Assembly: GCA_013289855.1 (NCBI GenBank)
Contig: JABCZD010000004.1
Location: 464,045 to 528,044, forward strand
DNA from: Acidobacteriota bacterium
GTDB lineage: Bacteria; Acidobacteriota; Terriglobia; Acidiferrales; UBA7541
Direction of reading: 5' to 3'
DNA length: 64,000 bases
Each line of letters starts with the position of its first letter. The first letter of the stretch is position 1. The position numbers and the translations under genes are program-made. The notes beneath the pieces were generated by a model. That model was not told where the DNA came from. It was given only the letters and a program-made list of their open reading frames with translations, and ran no database searches. Shown here in pieces: positions 27,641 through 37,547 of the stretch.

Positions 27641-27706
27641 GCGACTCAGAAGGCGGCCGCTACAACTGCTCCCAAACTGCCGGGACTAAAGCCCGGCCGC
27701 TACAAA
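27641..27706 (-). repeat. two tandem REP-like elements between infA and rpmJ
   Basis: A degenerate CCGCCT-type copy (GCGACTCAGAAGGCGG then CCGCTACAA, 27641-27665) is followed by GCCGGG-actaaa-GCCCGGC with CGCTACAAAA (27679-27706). Confidence 0.65.
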
Positions 27707-27758
27707 AAACCTCTGCTGCGCTGCCTTGCCGCAATTTCGGAGGCGGACACTGTTGCCC

Positions 27759-28025
27759 CTACTTATAACGATACACTATCCGGCCGCGCGTAAGGTCATA
27801 TGGCGAAAGCTCGACGGCGACCTTGTCTCCCGAAAGAATACGGATAAAATTCTTGCGCATCTTGCCGGAAACGTGCGCCAGAACCTGGTGCTTGTTTTCC
27901 AGTTCGACGCGAAACATGGCGTTCGGCAGCGGCTCAAGCACCGTAGCCATTACTTCTATGGCGTCTTCCTTGGTATTGCCGGAGTCGCCTTCCTTCTTTT
28001 CTTTCTTTTCGTACCGCTTCGCCAT
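27759..28025 (-). CDS. infA: translation initiation factor IF-1
   Basis: 88 residues, S1-like OB fold. Core [49 protein letters not shown] is clear. The usual MAKE start is extended to [20 protein letters not shown], a charged N-terminal addition of about 15 residues. Lies between map and rpmJ. Confidence 0.97.
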   Translation of the reverse strand: MAKRYEKKEKKEGDSGNTKEDAIEVMATVLEPLPNAMFRVELENKHQVLAHVSGKMRKNFIRILSGDKVAVELSPYDLTRGRIVYRYK

Positions 28026-28086
28026 AAGCTCCTGTTCTACTTCTGCTGCCTTACAAATTCGCGTCTTGCTACTTCGGCTTTAGCAG

Positions 28087-28115
28087 GCCGGACTAAGGTC
28101 CGGCGCCTACAAAAA
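28087..28115 (-). repeat. REP-like palindrome, GCCGGAC stem
   Basis: GCCGGAC-taag-GTCCGGC followed by GCCTACAAAAA, between map and infA. Same stem as the elements at 29036 and 53261. Confidence 0.75.
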
Positions 28116-28130
28116 CCCAGAACACACTTG

Positions 28131-28904
28131 CTACCAGGACGGGCCGGTCATCTCTTTCGGGCGCGTCAGAATCCACGGGCCGTTGGCGGTGATGGCCACG
28201 GTGTGCTCGAAATGCGCCGAGGGCTTACCGTCGGCGGTTTCCGCCACCCACTCGTCCCGCATGCGCACTTCGGGAGAGCCCGCGTTGACCATCGGCTCTA
28301 CCGCTATGACCATGCCTTCCTGCAACCTGGCGCCGCGTCCCGCGTCGCCGTAATTCGGGAGGTTTGGCTCGTCGTGCATTTTGGTGCCGATGCCGTGCCC
28401 CACGAATTCCCGCACTACCGAGTAACCGTTCTGCTCAGCCCAACTTTGTACCGCGTGGCCCACATCGCCGAGCCGATTTCCCGCGCGCATCTTGTCGATG
28501 GCGCGATCCAGCGACTCGCGGGTCACGTCCAACAACTTCTGCAGCTCCGGGGTAATCTGCCCCACCGGAACGGTGACCGCCGAATCCGCGAAGTAGCCAT
28601 CCACTTCCATCCCAAAATCGATGGAAACGATTTCGCCTTCGTGCAGCTTGCGCTTCGTCGACGGTATTCCGTGAACGATCTCGCTGTTCACCGAAGTGCA
28701 CAGCACACAAGGGTAACCGCGATAACCCTTGAATGCCGCGCGTCCCGGTTTACCGGCCAGCTTGGCCTCGGCGAATTTCTCGAGATCCATGGTGGTCAAG
28801 CCCGGCCGCACCATGTCGCGCAATTCCGTCAACACTTGATGGACGATGAGCCCGGCGCGATGCATTTTCGCCAGTTCTTCCGCGCTGCGCAGATGAATCG
28901 CCAT
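28131..28904 (-). CDS. map: type I methionine aminopeptidase
   Basis: 257 residues, removes the initiator Met from nascent proteins. Metal ligands are visible in order: Asp in SIDFGMEVDGYFADSAVTV (two Asp), His in VGHGIGTKMHDEPNLPNY, Glu in VIAVEPMV, and Glu in HFEHTVAI. Located between adk and infA, as in most spc operons. Confidence 0.96.
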   Translation of the reverse strand: MAIHLRSAEELAKMHRAGLIVHQVLTELRDMVRPGLTTMDLEKFAEAKLAGKPGRAAFKGYRGYPCVLCTSVNSEIVHGIPSTKRKLHEGEIVSIDFGMEVDGYFADSAVTVPVGQITPELQKLLDVTRESLDRAIDKMRAGNRLGDVGHAVQSWAEQNGYSVVREFVGHGIGTKMHDEPNLPNYGDAGRGARLQEGMVIAVEPMVNAGSPEVRMRDEWVAETADGKPSAHFEHTVAITANGPWILTRPKEMTGPSW

Positions 28905-28994
28905 CGTTACTTCAAGCCTTCTGGCCTAGCTACTGGCCAAACTCTTAAATCCGAACTTTTCGCTCCAGCCTTCGCGTTTGCCGGGCAAAGGCGA

Positions 28995-29063
28995 CCGCCT
29001 CAGAAGGCGGCCGCTACAAATTCCGGGAAAACCTGGCCGGACTAAAGTCCGGCACCTACAAAG
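28995..29063 (-). repeat. two tandem REP-like palindromes between adk and map
   Basis: CCGCCT-caga-AGGCGG with CCGCTACAAA (28995-29020), then GCCGGAC-taaa-GTCCGGC with ACCTACAAAG (29036-29063). Both types occur elsewhere as single elements. Confidence 0.75.
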
Positions 29064-29083
29064 ACCGCGGCCAACTTCCCCGC

Positions 29084-29749
29084 TTATCTCGGTGCGCGCA
29101 CGATCTCCAAAACTTTGCGCGAAACCTCTTCTACTGACTGCGCGGCGTCCACATCGTGCAACCGACCGAGTCTCCGGTAGTACGCCACCAGCGGCGCCGT
29201 CTGCTTGGCGTAGGCGGCCAACCGGGGCGCTACGATTTCTTCCCGGTCGTCCGGCCGCTGCTCGAGATCTCCACCATCATTGTCGCAACGCCCCGGAACT
29301 TTCGTGGGCCGCTCAAAGATGTTGTAAATCTCGCCGCTAACCTTGCACATCCGCCGCCCAGTGATGCGCTTGAGCACCAGCGCCGGATCGATGGCGAAGT
29401 GCACCACCACCGGCTGAGTGTACCCGCAGCGCTTCAGCAACTCGCCGAAGTACTGCGCTTGCGCTACAGTCCGCGGAAAGCCATCGAACACGAACCCGAA
29501 AGAACAGTCCGCATTTTCGATGCGTTGCTTCACCATCTTCAGCACCAGGGAGTCCGGCACCAACTCGCCGCGCTCCATGATCGGCTTGGCCTGCAAACCA
29601 AGCGCTGTGCCTTTAGCGATGCACTCACGCAACATGTCGCCCGTCGAAAGATGCGGCACGCCATACTTCTTGGCCAGTTCTTTCGCCTGGGTGCCCTTTC
29701 CCGCGCCCGGAGGCCCGAGAAAAACCACCGCCTGGTTCAGCCTATCCAT
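29084..29749 (-). CDS. adk: adenylate kinase
   Basis: Interconverts ATP+AMP and ADP; 221 residues from ATG 29749 (a GTG at 29773 is the longer alternative). P-loop FLGPPGAGKGTQ, AMP-binding segment HLSTGDMLRE and GFPRT are intact. The long-form LID is present, but the zinc-site pattern is Cys (RRMC), Ser (KVSG), Cys (GRC) and Asp (DND), so one of the cysteines of the Bacillus-type C-x2-C-x16-C-x2-D site is replaced and zinc binding is doubtful. Confidence 0.95.
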   Translation of the reverse strand: MDRLNQAVVFLGPPGAGKGTQAKELAKKYGVPHLSTGDMLRECIAKGTALGLQAKPIMERGELVPDSLVLKMVKQRIENADCSFGFVFDGFPRTVAQAQYFGELLKRCGYTQPVVVHFAIDPALVLKRITGRRMCKVSGEIYNIFERPTKVPGRCDNDGGDLEQRPDDREEIVAPRLAAYAKQTAPLVAYYRRLGRLHDVDAAQSVEEVSRKVLEIVRAPR

Positions 29750-29812
29750 TGCCCGGCACCCATCGCCCGGCACGCTCGGCCCGGGACAGCAAAGCCAAGA
29801 CGGTGCGGAGCA

Positions 29813-31216
29813 TTACCGCCGGCCGCGCAACCGGCCCTTCCGGGCAAAACCTTCGTAGTTGCGCATCACCAGCTGAGCTTCCAGCTGCTGCACGGTGTCC
29901 ATGGCCACACCGACGACGATCAGGAGCGACGTGCCGCCAAAATAAAATTGCACCCCAAGACCCTTCAAGAACCAGGTCGCGAAGTGGCGGTCAAACCAGC
30001 TGCCGATGCCCCAGCCGAGATGGTCCAGGTGAATGCCGGCGATCATCCACTCTGGCAGCAAGCAAACGATGGCCAGGTAGATGGCGCCGATAAACGTGAG
30101 GCGCTTCAAAATTTTGCTAACGTATTCGGAAGTGGTGCGGCCCGGCCGGATGCCCGGAATAAAGCCGCCATTCTTCCGCATGTTGTCCGCGAGCTCGGTG
30201 GGATTGAAAACGATGCCCACGTAGAAGAACGCGAATAGCAGGATCAGCGTGACGTACAAAAGCGTGTACAGCGGCTCACCCCAGCTGAGCTGCGACTTGA
30301 TGGTGTCCACGAAGGCGTAGCGGTGATTCATGATCAGCGCGATGGTGGCCGGAAAGGCCAGCAACGAACTGGCAAAGATCGGAGGAATCACGCCGCCGGA
30401 ATTAACGCGCAGCGGCAAGTACGACGATTGTCCGCCCATAACACGGCGGCCCACAACGCGCTTGGCGTACTGCACCGGGATGCGGCGCTGTCCGCCTTCG
30501 ACAAAAACGATGAACGCCACGACCGCGATCATTAACGCCATCAAGAACAGTATGGCAATGGGGGTAAAGGGCCCCCAGGCGCGGCTGGCGGCTTTTTCAT
30601 AGAGATCGGCGACGGCGCGGGGCAGGCCGACCACAATGCCTACGAATATGATGAGCGACATGCCATTTCCGATTCCGCGCTCGCTGATCTGTTCGCCCAG
30701 CCACATGATGAAGGCCGAGCCGGTGGTCAGGGTAAGGACGGTCATGATGGTAAAGCCCCAGCCCGGGTGATAGACGAGCCCTTGCCCGTTGCTTTCCTGA
30801 TGCTGCAGGGTGGCCGCGATGGAAGCGCCCTGGATGATGCTGAGCGCGATGGTCAGGTAGCGGGTGTACTGGGTGATTTTGCGGCGGCCGAGTTCGCCCT
30901 CTTTTTGCAGACGTTCGAGGTACGGGAACACCACGGTCATCAGCTGCAGGATGATGGACGAGGTGATGTACGGCATGATGCCGAGGGCAAAGATCGTTAA
31001 ACGGCGGAAATTGCCGCCGCTGAACAGGTCGAAGATGCCGAGAACCGAGCCGGCCGACTGGCTAAAGAGCTGCTCCAGAACGTCGCGGTTGATGCCGGGC
31101 GTCGGGATATGCGCACCAATGCGGTACACCGCCAACAGAGCCAGCGTGAAGAGGACGCGGTTCCGCAGGTCTTCGATGCGGAACATGTTTTTCACGGCTT
31201 CGAGGAATCGGTTCAT
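29813..31216 (-). CDS. secY: protein translocase channel subunit SecY
   Basis: Inner-membrane Sec channel, 467 residues with ten predicted helices. Landmarks: RIEDLRNRVLFTLALLAVYRIGAHIPTPG at the N-terminus, the plug region SVLGIFDLFSGGNFRRLTIFALGIMPYI, and VEGGQRRIPVQYAKRVVG in a cytosolic loop. Usual place after rplO. Confidence 0.98.
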   Translation of the reverse strand: MNRFLEAVKNMFRIEDLRNRVLFTLALLAVYRIGAHIPTPGINRDVLEQLFSQSAGSVLGIFDLFSGGNFRRLTIFALGIMPYITSSIILQLMTVVFPYLERLQKEGELGRRKITQYTRYLTIALSIIQGASIAATLQHQESNGQGLVYHPGWGFTIMTVLTLTTGSAFIMWLGEQISERGIGNGMSLIIFVGIVVGLPRAVADLYEKAASRAWGPFTPIAILFLMALMIAVVAFIVFVEGGQRRIPVQYAKRVVGRRVMGGQSSYLPLRVNSGGVIPPIFASSLLAFPATIALIMNHRYAFVDTIKSQLSWGEPLYTLLYVTLILLFAFFYVGIVFNPTELADNMRKNGGFIPGIRPGRTTSEYVSKILKRLTFIGAIYLAIVCLLPEWMIAGIHLDHLGWGIGSWFDRHFATWFLKGLGVQFYFGGTSLLIVVGVAMDTVQQLEAQLVMRNYEGFARKGRLRGRR

Positions 31217-31267
31217 GCTTTTTTCCCGGTACTGATGTTGCCCCAGTTCACGAATTCTGCACTTCAG

Positions 31268-31328
31268 CGGCTAAAGCCGGTTTTGCGCCGCCGCTCTAGT
31301 GTCGTGGCTAAAGCCACGACCCACAAAG
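31268..31328 (-). repeat. two REP-like hairpins between rplO and secY
   Basis: CGGCT-aa-AGCCG (31268-31279) and GTCGTGGCT-aa-AGCCACGAC (31301-31320) followed by CCACAAAG. The CTAAAG loop matches the GCCGGGCT-type elements. Confidence 0.65.
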
Positions 31329-31342
31329 CTGAACCGCTAACC

Positions 31343-31885
31343 CTACGCTACGACCTCAAACGTGCCGCCCGCCGCGGTGATCTTATCCTTGGCGGACTGG
31401 CTGAAGGCGTGCGCATGAATGGCGAACTTCACCGTCAACTCGCCGTCGCCGAGAACCTTTATAGGATCCTTGGCGCGACGAATGAAACCGTGGGCGCGCA
31501 AAAGCTCCGGCGTGATGGTCTCGCCTTCGGGGAACACGTTCAGTTCCTCGAGGTTGATGACCGAGTACTCGACGCGAAACGGGCTGTGAAAGCCGCGCTT
31601 GGGCATGCGGCGGTGCAACGGCATCTGTCCGCCTTCAAAACCGCGGCGGCGCGAATAGCCGCGGCGGGATTTCTGGCCCTTGTTGCCGGCGCCGGCGGTT
31701 TTGCCGAGCTTGGAACCCATACCACGGCCGACACGAACCTTCTTCTTGCGCGAGCCCATGGGCGGCTTGAGCGTTGAAAGCGTGAAGGTGCGGCGGCTGT
31801 TGGTGCCCTTGGGCGCCGTGGTCGCCGGTTTGTGATCGCCGCGCTTCTTGGTGCGCTTGCGCGCGCTAGGAACTTGTTTAGCCAT
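31343..31885 (-). CDS. rplO: 50S ribosomal protein L15
   Basis: 180 residues. The core begins [41 protein letters not shown] basic N-terminal extension of about 35 residues ([23 protein letters not shown]) precedes it. Starts 5 nt after the rpmD stop. Confidence 0.97.
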   Translation of the reverse strand: MAKQVPSARKRTKKRGDHKPATTAPKGTNSRRTFTLSTLKPPMGSRKKKVRVGRGMGSKLGKTAGAGNKGQKSRRGYSRRRGFEGGQMPLHRRMPKRGFHSPFRVEYSVINLEELNVFPEGETITPELLRAHGFIRRAKDPIKVLGDGELTVKFAIHAHAFSQSAKDKITAAGGTFEVVA

Positions 31886-31890
31886 CGCTA

Positions 31891-32103
31891 TTACTCCACC
31901 ACTTCCACGAGATGCCGCACCTTGTGAATCATGCCACGGATCGCGTCGTTATCCTGGCGCTCGACCACGCGGTGCATTTTGCGCAGGCCGAGGCCCTTGA
32001 TGGTGGCGCGCATGTCATCGGTGCTGCCGATGTCGCTGACCACCCACTTAATCTTGATGCTGCCCGACTTCTTTTTTTCGTGCGTTGCTTTTTCACTAGT
32101 CAT
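31891..32103 (-). CDS. rpmD: 50S ribosomal protein L30
   Basis: 70 residues, with the L30 core [45 protein letters not shown] short charged N-terminal extension ([14 protein letters not shown]) is present. Overlaps the end of rpsE by 1 nt. Confidence 0.96.
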   Translation of the reverse strand: MTSEKATHEKKKSGSIKIKWVVSDIGSTDDMRATIKGLGLRKMHRVVERQDNDAIRGMIHKVRHLVEVVE

Positions 32104-32678
32104 TACACGGTCTCACTGACGGCGGTTTTTTCTTTCGGAGGCCGGCCGCTGATTTCATCCACGGTCTTGGAGCGAATCTCCGCGACGTGGGCAATGTCTT
32201 TCAAGCTGAGCAGCGCCGCGAAAGTGGCTTTCACCACGTTGTGGGGATTCGAGGTGCCGAGCGACTTGGTCAGCACATTGTGAATGCCCGCGACTTGCAT
32301 CACCTTGCGCACCGGGCCGCCGGCAATGACGCCGGTGCCTTCGGAGGCGGGCTTCAGCAAAACTTCCGCCGAGCCGTAACGCCCGAGCACCTGGTGCGGA
32401 ATGCTGGTGCCCTTGAGGTTGAGCTTGATCAAATTTTTCTTGGCTTGCTCGATGGCCTTCTTGATAGCCATGGGAACTTCGCGAGCTTTTCCCATGCCGA
32501 ATCCCGCGTGGCCGTGATGGTCACCGACGACCACGAGCGCGGAGAAACTAAGATTTTTGCCGCCCTTGACGACCTTGGTGACGCGGTTGATGGCGATCAC
32601 GTCATCCTTCAAGTCCGAAGGATTTACTTCGAGCAGCCGGCGCACCGATAAACTATCTCGCAACAATTGCTTCGACAT
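32103..32678 (-). CDS. rpsE: 30S ribosomal protein S5
   Basis: 191 residues; decoding-accuracy protein with the double-stranded RNA-binding-like N-domain ([27 protein letters not shown]) and C-domain ([44 protein letters not shown]). Tail extended by a charged stretch. Confidence 0.97.
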   Translation of the reverse strand: MSKQLLRDSLSVRRLLEVNPSDLKDDVIAINRVTKVVKGGKNLSFSALVVVGDHHGHAGFGMGKAREVPMAIKKAIEQAKKNLIKLNLKGTSIPHQVLGRYGSAEVLLKPASEGTGVIAGGPVRKVMQVAGIHNVLTKSLGTSNPHNVVKATFAALLSLKDIAHVAEIRSKTVDEISGRPPKEKTAVSETV

Positions 32679-32681
32679 AAG

Positions 32682-33062
32682 CTAGAACTGTAACCCCGCT
32701 TCCCGCGCCGCATCTGCGAGCGCCTTGACGCGGCCGTGATACTTGTATCCGCCGCGGTCGAACACTACTTTGCTGACGCCGGCAGCCTTGGCGCGTTCGG
32801 CGATGGTTTTGCCGATCACTTTAGCTGCGGCGATGTTGCCGCCACCCTTCAAACCTTTTTTCGACTCGCCATCAACGGAGCTGGCGGAAACCAGCGTCTT
32901 GCCCTGGCAATCGTCGATGACCTGGGCGTAAATATGTCCGAGCGAACGATACACGCACAGGCGCGGACGCTCTTGCGTGCCCTCGAGCGATACACGCACG
33001 CGGCGATGAATGCGCTTGCGGTGCTGATCCTTGGAAAGCCTACCAACTCTTGTCGATGCCAC
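32682..33062 (-). CDS. rplR: 50S ribosomal protein L18
   Basis: 126 residues; binds 5S rRNA. Core [20 protein letters not shown] and C-terminal [28 protein letters not shown] are standard. Three nt before rpsE. Confidence 0.97.
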   Translation of the reverse strand: MASTRVGRLSKDQHRKRIHRRVRVSLEGTQERPRLCVYRSLGHIYAQVIDDCQGKTLVSASSVDGESKKGLKGGGNIAAAKVIGKTIAERAKAAGVSKVVFDRGGYKYHGRVKALADAAREAGLQF

Positions 33063-33132
33063 TTTCTTCTCCTTACGGCCCGCTGCGTTGCGAAACTTGC
33101 TACGAAAATCTTTACCGCAAAAGCCTGGCTAA

Positions 33133-33675
33133 TTACGCGCCGGCCTTGGCTCCCGCCTTGCCAGCCTTCTTCTTCAAACGTTCGCCGGTAATGCGCACGC
33201 CCTTTTGCTTGTAGGGATCTGGCGGACGCAGCGACCGCATATCCGCGGCAACCTGGCCGACTTGACCTTTATCCGCGCCGCTGACCACGATGTGCGTCTG
33301 CTTCTCGACCAGCACCTGAATGCCTTCAGGAATCGGAAATTCGATGGGGTGGGACTTGCCAAGCGCAAAGGCCACAATTTTGCCTTTGAGTTCCGCGCGG
33401 TAGCCGACGCCCACGATATCCAAATCTTTCTTGAAGCCAGTGGTGACGCCAGTGACGGCGTTGGCCACCAGCGCGCGCGCCAGACCGTGCACCGCGCGGT
33501 GATCTTCCGTGGCGCGCTTGGCGGTGAGGATGCCGTCTTTTTGCTCGAACGTGATGCCGTGAGGGATCGCGAAAGACAGCTTACCCTTGGGGCCTTGCAC
33601 GTCTACTTTGCCGCCCTGCATGGCGAACTTTACGCCCGAGGGCAGTGGAATTGGTTTGTTGCCGATACGTGACAT
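33133..33675 (-). CDS. rplF: 50S ribosomal protein L6
   Basis: 180 residues. Typical opening [17 protein letters not shown] and the C-terminal motif [19 protein letters not shown]. Binds 23S rRNA near the factor-binding site. Confidence 0.97.
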   Translation of the reverse strand: MSRIGNKPIPLPSGVKFAMQGGKVDVQGPKGKLSFAIPHGITFEQKDGILTAKRATEDHRAVHGLARALVANAVTGVTTGFKKDLDIVGVGYRAELKGKIVAFALGKSHPIEFPIPEGIQVLVEKQTHIVVSGADKGQVGQVAADMRSLRPPDPYKQKGVRITGERLKKKAGKAGAKAGA

Positions 33676-33723
33676 TTCTTTTTCGCCTCAAACTTTTTTT
33701 GCTGCAATCTTCCGAACCAAACC

Positions 33724-33747
33724 GCGCAGCATGCGCGCCACTACAAA
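33724..33747 (-). repeat. REP-like element, degenerate GCGCAGCATG stem
   Basis: GCGC-agcat-GCGC followed by GCCACTACAAAA, between rpsH and rplF. A shortened version of the perfect palindrome at 27029. Confidence 0.65.
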
Positions 33748-33759
33748 ACCAATGCCTTA

Positions 33760-34158
33760 CTACCAGACTTCGCAGAGCAGTTCGCCGCCGAGATTGGCTT
33801 TGCGCGCTGAACGACCGCTCATCAAACCTTTCGGCGTGGTTAGGATGCTGATGCCCAGGCCGCCAACGACCGGGCGAATGTCCGTGGCGCCGATGTAGCG
33901 GCGCGCGCCGGGACGCGAAATGCGCTTAACGCCGGTAATGACGCTGCGGCGGTCCGGAGTGTACTTCAGGAAAACGCGGAGCTGCTTGCGCGTTTTGTTT
34001 TCGTCCACGGTCTTGTAGGTGGAGATGTAGCCCTCATCCTTGAGGATGCGGGCGATCTCCGTCTTCAGCTTGGACAACGGCACGTCCACGCGCTGATGCT
34101 TGGCGGCCGCGGCGTTGCGGATGCGCGTCAGAAAATCGGCTATCGGGTCAGTCTGCAT
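33760..34158 (-). CDS. rpsH: 30S ribosomal protein S8
   Basis: 132 residues; core [32 protein letters not shown] and the end [34 protein letters not shown]. In E. coli S8 represses the spc operon at rplE; not assessed here. Confidence 0.97.
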   Translation of the reverse strand: MQTDPIADFLTRIRNAAAAKHQRVDVPLSKLKTEIARILKDEGYISTYKTVDENKTRKQLRVFLKYTPDRRSVITGVKRISRPGARRYIGATDIRPVVGGLGISILTTPKGLMSGRSARKANLGGELLCEVW

Positions 34159-34188
34159 CTTTTCTCCTGGAGCTCTAACCGAGCTGGC

Positions 34189-34374
34189 TTACCAGCTCGC
34201 TTTCGTTACGCCGGGAATTTCGCCCTTGAGCGCCATTCCGCGGAAACAGATTCGGCACATTTTAAACTTGCGGATGTAACCGCGCGCGCGGCCGCAAACC
34301 AGGCAGCGATTGCGCACGCGAACTTTGAATTTCGGTTTCTTGCGAGACTTGGCAATTTTTGCGGTGCGGGCCAT
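34189..34374 (-). CDS. rpsN: 30S ribosomal protein S14, zinc-binding type
   Basis: 61 residues, the short S14 form with two CxxC pairs ([22 protein letters not shown]), so it needs zinc. The usual end GVTKASW is present. Directly follows rplE with no gap. Confidence 0.97.
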   Translation of the reverse strand: MARTAKIAKSRKKPKFKVRVRNRCLVCGRARGYIRKFKMCRICFRGMALKGEIPGVTKASW

Positions 34375-34932
34375 TTATTGCGCTCCTCCTGGAACACGCA
34401 GAGGGAACCCGAGGCTTTTGAGTAGCTCGCGGCCTTCCTCATCGTTTCGTGCCGTGGTGGTCAGCGTGATGTTCATGCCTTTGATCTTGTCCACGCGGGT
34501 GTAATCGATCTCCGGAAATACCAGCTGGTCTTTCAGGCCCAGCGTGTAGTTTCCGCGGCCGTCGAAAGCGTTCGAGGGTAGGCCGCGAAAATCGCGTACG
34601 CGCGGCAAAACCACGTTGCAGAGACGGTCGAGAAATTCGTACATCTTGTCGCCGCGCAGCGTCACCGCGCAGCCGATGGGCATGCCTTTGCGAATTTTGA
34701 AGTTCGCAATGGACTTCTTGGCCTTGGTGATCATGGCTTTCTGGCCGGTGATCTGCCCGAGCTCCACCGCCGCGGTGTCCAGCAGCTTGGCATTCTGGCT
34801 GGCTTCGCCAAGACCGATGTTCACGGTAATTTTGGAAATTTTGGGCACGGCCATCATGTTTTCCCAGCCGAAATGCTTCATCAGCGCGGGAACCGTGTCC
34901 TTCCTGTATTTTTCCTGCAATCGACTCTTCAT
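34375..34932 (-). CDS. rplE: 50S ribosomal protein L5
   Basis: 185 residues; 5S rRNA binding and contact to S13. Typical motifs [41 protein letters not shown] and the end of the family core [19 protein letters not shown]. Confidence 0.97.
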   Translation of the reverse strand: MKSRLQEKYRKDTVPALMKHFGWENMMAVPKISKITVNIGLGEASQNAKLLDTAAVELGQITGQKAMITKAKKSIANFKIRKGMPIGCAVTLRGDKMYEFLDRLCNVVLPRVRDFRGLPSNAFDGRGNYTLGLKDQLVFPEIDYTRVDKIKGMNITLTTTARNDEEGRELLKSLGFPLRVPGGAQ

Positions 34933-34983
34933 TGCCTTCCTCTATTTCGTTTACGAAATTCGTTGACCGCCAAACTAGTGTGA

Positions 34984-35343
34984 TTACTTATCGAGCGTTT
35001 CGTTGCAGCGCTTGCAGCTGCGCACCTTGTCGCCGTCCGGCAAAATCGTGTGGCCGATGCGGGTGTGCTTGCCGCAGCTGGGGCAGACGATCATGACGTT
35101 GGAAGCGTTCATGCCGGCTTCCTTTTCCACGATGCCGCCCTTGATGTTCTTCGCCGGATTCGGGCGGGTGTGGCGCTTGATGATGTTGGCGTGCTCGACG
35201 ACCACGCGGTTCTTGCGCGCGTCGATCGAGAGCACGCGGCCGCTTTTGCCGCGGTCGCGTCCCGCCATAACCTTTACTGTGTCGCCCTTGCGCACGCCGA
35301 TGATGCTGCGCTCGGTGCGTTGATGCCTATCGCCGATAGCCAT
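34984..35343 (-). CDS. rplX: 50S ribosomal protein L24
   Basis: 119 residues. KOW motif VRKGDTVKVMAGRDRGKSGRVLSID near the N-terminus, and a C-terminal zinc-ribbon-like part CPSCGKHTRIGHTILPDGDKVRSCKRC with two CxxC pairs. Initiates folding of the large subunit. Confidence 0.97.
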   Translation of the reverse strand: MAIGDRHQRTERSIIGVRKGDTVKVMAGRDRGKSGRVLSIDARKNRVVVEHANIIKRHTRPNPAKNIKGGIVEKEAGMNASNVMIVCPSCGKHTRIGHTILPDGDKVRSCKRCNETLDK

Positions 35344-35346
35344 GAC

Positions 35347-35715
35347 TTACCAAACCTCCGGAGCCAGCGAGACGATTTTGGTGAATTTCTTCTCGCGCAG
35401 CTCGCGCGCCACCGGGCCGAAAACGCGCGTCCCGACGGGCTCGTTTGCATCGTTAATCAAAACCGCCGCGTTGTCGTCGAAGCGGATGTACGTGCCATCC
35501 TTGCGGCGGCGCTCCTTACGCATGCGCACGACCACGGCTTTTACCACCGTGCCCTGCTTGACCTGGCTTTCCGGCGTGGCTTCTTTTACGGAAGCGGTAA
35601 TCACGTCGCCGAGGCCGGCTTGCAAACCTACGTCACCGCCCACAGGCAAAATGCACATCAGTTTGCGGGCTCCCGAATTGTCGGCTACCGTCAGCCATGT
35701 TCGCATCTGAATCAT
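35347..35715 (-). CDS. rplN: 50S ribosomal protein L14
   Basis: 122 residues, full canonical length: [22 protein letters not shown] and [28 protein letters not shown]. Sits at the subunit interface. Confidence 0.98.
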   Translation of the reverse strand: MIQMRTWLTVADNSGARKLMCILPVGGDVGLQAGLGDVITASVKEATPESQVKQGTVVKAVVVRMRKERRRKDGTYIRFDDNAAVLINDANEPVGTRVFGPVARELREKKFTKIVSLAPEVW

Positions 35716-35730
35716 TGTTCGATACCCCGG

Positions 35731-36048
35731 TTATTCCGCCGACGCGTTGCGCGTCAGCACTTCTGCCAGCCGCCAGCGCTTCAGGCGGGATAGCGGCCGC
35801 GAGGACACGATACGTACCGTGTCGCCCTGTTTGGCCTTGCGCTCTTCATCGTGCGCATAAAATTTCTTGGAGATGCGCACCACGCGGCGATACTTGGGGT
35901 GCTGCACCAGGCGCTGCACTTCCACCACGATGGTTTTTTCCATCTTGGCGCTGGTCACTTTGCCGATCAGCGCGGTACGTTCGCCGCGTTTCGGTGTTTC
36001 GTGCGTGGCGGACGTTTCCGCCGGAGCTTTTACTGGTTCAGGTGTCAT
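35731..36048 (-). CDS. rpsQ: 30S ribosomal protein S17
   Basis: 105 residues: an N-terminal Pro/Thr/Glu-rich extension of about 25 residues, then LIGKVTSAKMEKTIVVEVQRLVQHPKYRRVV and GDTVRIVSSRPLSRLKRWRLAEV. Overlaps rpmC by 1 nt. Confidence 0.97.
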   Translation of the reverse strand: MTPEPVKAPAETSATHETPKRGERTALIGKVTSAKMEKTIVVEVQRLVQHPKYRRVVRISKKFYAHDEERKAKQGDTVRIVSSRPLSRLKRWRLAEVLTRNASAE

Positions 36049-36371
36049 TACGCTTTCCCTTTACTGTGCGACCGCAATTTTGTGGACGCGGATTTCTTGG
36101 CCGCGCCGGCCACGTGAGAGCTGGTGACCGCGCGCGAATGTACTGAAGTCTTGGCGTCGCGCGGCGCAGCGTTGAGTTCCTGCGCGCGGATTAGTGTTTT
36201 TACGCGAGCGAGATCCTTCTTCGAGTCGCGCAAACGCTTTAGCGCTTCGGCTTGTCCGGTGGTCAGCTGAAAACGCAGCCGGAAGATCTGCTCGGAAAGC
36301 TCTTTCTGCTGCGCGTGTAATTCGTCGCTGCCCGCTTCACGAATCTTATCGATACGCTTAACATTGGCCAT
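36048..36371 (-). CDS. rpmC: 50S ribosomal protein L29
   Basis: 107 residues against about 65 in most bacteria. The core (LHAQQKELSEQIFRLRFQLTTGQ, ARVKTLIRAQELN) is followed by a Ser/Ala/Lys-rich C-terminal tail of about 40 residues. Sits at the nascent chain exit. Confidence 0.95.
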   Translation of the reverse strand: MANVKRIDKIREAGSDELHAQQKELSEQIFRLRFQLTTGQAEALKRLRDSKKDLARVKTLIRAQELNAAPRDAKTSVHSRAVTSSHVAGAAKKSASTKLRSHSKGKA

Positions 36372-36373
36372 AA

Positions 36374-36790
36374 TTAAAAGCTCCCCGCGCGGGATACGAA
36401 TTTCGTGGGAATCGGCAGCTTGTGTCCTGCCAGCGTCATGGCTTCCTTCGCCGTGGCTTCATCCACGCCCGCCATCTCAAACATGATTCTTCCCGGCTTG
36501 ACTACCGAGACCCAGCGTTCCGGAGCGCCCTTGCCCTTACCCATGCGGGTTTCCGCGGGCTTTTTGGTAAAGGGCTTGTCCGGAAAAATCCTGATCCACA
36601 GCTTGCCACCACGCTTGATGGAGCGCGAAATCGCCACGCGGCACGCTTCGATTTGCCGGTCGGTGATCCACGCGCACTCCATGGCTTTTAATCCGTACTC
36701 GCCGAACGCCAGATCGCCGCCGCGCCAGGCTTTGCCATTGCGCCGGCCGCGCATCTGTTTCCGGTACTTCACTTTCTTGGGCATCAACAT
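36374..36790 (-). CDS. rplP: 50S ribosomal protein L16
   Basis: 138 residues, canonical: [16 protein letters not shown] and [35 protein letters not shown]. Near the A-site and the binding region of orthosomycin antibiotics. Confidence 0.98.
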   Translation of the reverse strand: MLMPKKVKYRKQMRGRRNGKAWRGGDLAFGEYGLKAMECAWITDRQIEACRVAISRSIKRGGKLWIRIFPDKPFTKKPAETRMGKGKGAPERWVSVVKPGRIMFEMAGVDEATAKEAMTLAGHKLPIPTKFVSRAGSF

Positions 36791-36854
36791 CGCGATAGTC
36801 TCTTTTCCTAATCTTTCCCGAACTGCGGTGCTGCAAAATTTTCTTTGCTGCGAA

Positions 36855-37532
36855 CTAAGCGGCTACCACCGCCGCGTCTTTTTCTTTCTGAATCTTCGAG
36901 GCGCGCTTCGGAACGTTCTCGCCCTGATAGACCCAGCACTTCACGCCGATCACGCCGTACGTGGTGTTGGCTTCCGCGGTGCCAAAGTCAATGTCCGCGC
37001 GGAGGGTTTGCAGCGGCAAGCGGCCCTGCAAATACCATTCTTTGCGGGCGATTTCCGCGCCGTTCAAACGACCGGCCACACGCACTTTGATGCCTTTGCA
37101 GCCAAAGCGCAGCGCCGAGTCCACCGCTTTGCGCATGGCGCGGCGAAAGGCCACGCGCTTTTCCAGCTGCAACGCGATCGACTCCGCAACCAAGGTGGCG
37201 TCGAGTTCCGGGCGGTGCACTTCCTGAATGTCGATGTGCACTTCGCGCTTGGTGCGCTTCTGCACGTCCTGCTTGAGCTTGTCGATTTCCGCGCCTTTGC
37301 GCCCGATGATGATGCCGGGTCGCGCAGTGTAAATGCGTACCACGAGCTTGTTCGCGGCGCGCTCGATGTCGATGGAGCTGATGCCCGCGCTCTTGAGCTT
37401 ATCTTTCAGCTCTTTGCGCAGCTTCACGTCTTCGTGCAACAAGTCCGCGTAGTCGCGATCGGCGTACCAGCGCGACTTCCACGGCTTGTTGTAGCCGAGG
37501 CGAAATCCGTACGGGTGTGTTTTCTGTCCCAT
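36855..37532 (-). CDS. rpsC: 30S ribosomal protein S3
   Basis: 225 residues; KH domain ([24 protein letters not shown]) and C-terminal domain ([28 protein letters not shown]). mRNA-entry protein with helicase activity. Follows rplV by 15 nt. Confidence 0.98.
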   Translation of the reverse strand: MGQKTHPYGFRLGYNKPWKSRWYADRDYADLLHEDVKLRKELKDKLKSAGISSIDIERAANKLVVRIYTARPGIIIGRKGAEIDKLKQDVQKRTKREVHIDIQEVHRPELDATLVAESIALQLEKRVAFRRAMRKAVDSALRFGCKGIKVRVAGRLNGAEIARKEWYLQGRLPLQTLRADIDFGTAEANTTYGVIGVKCWVYQGENVPKRASKIQKEKDAAVVAA

Positions 37533-37547
37533 GCTGGTCCTCTTTTG

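Noticed and set aside
27726..29045. 439-codon plus-strand ORF
   Set aside because: Antisense to infA and map, crossing their intergenic repeats.
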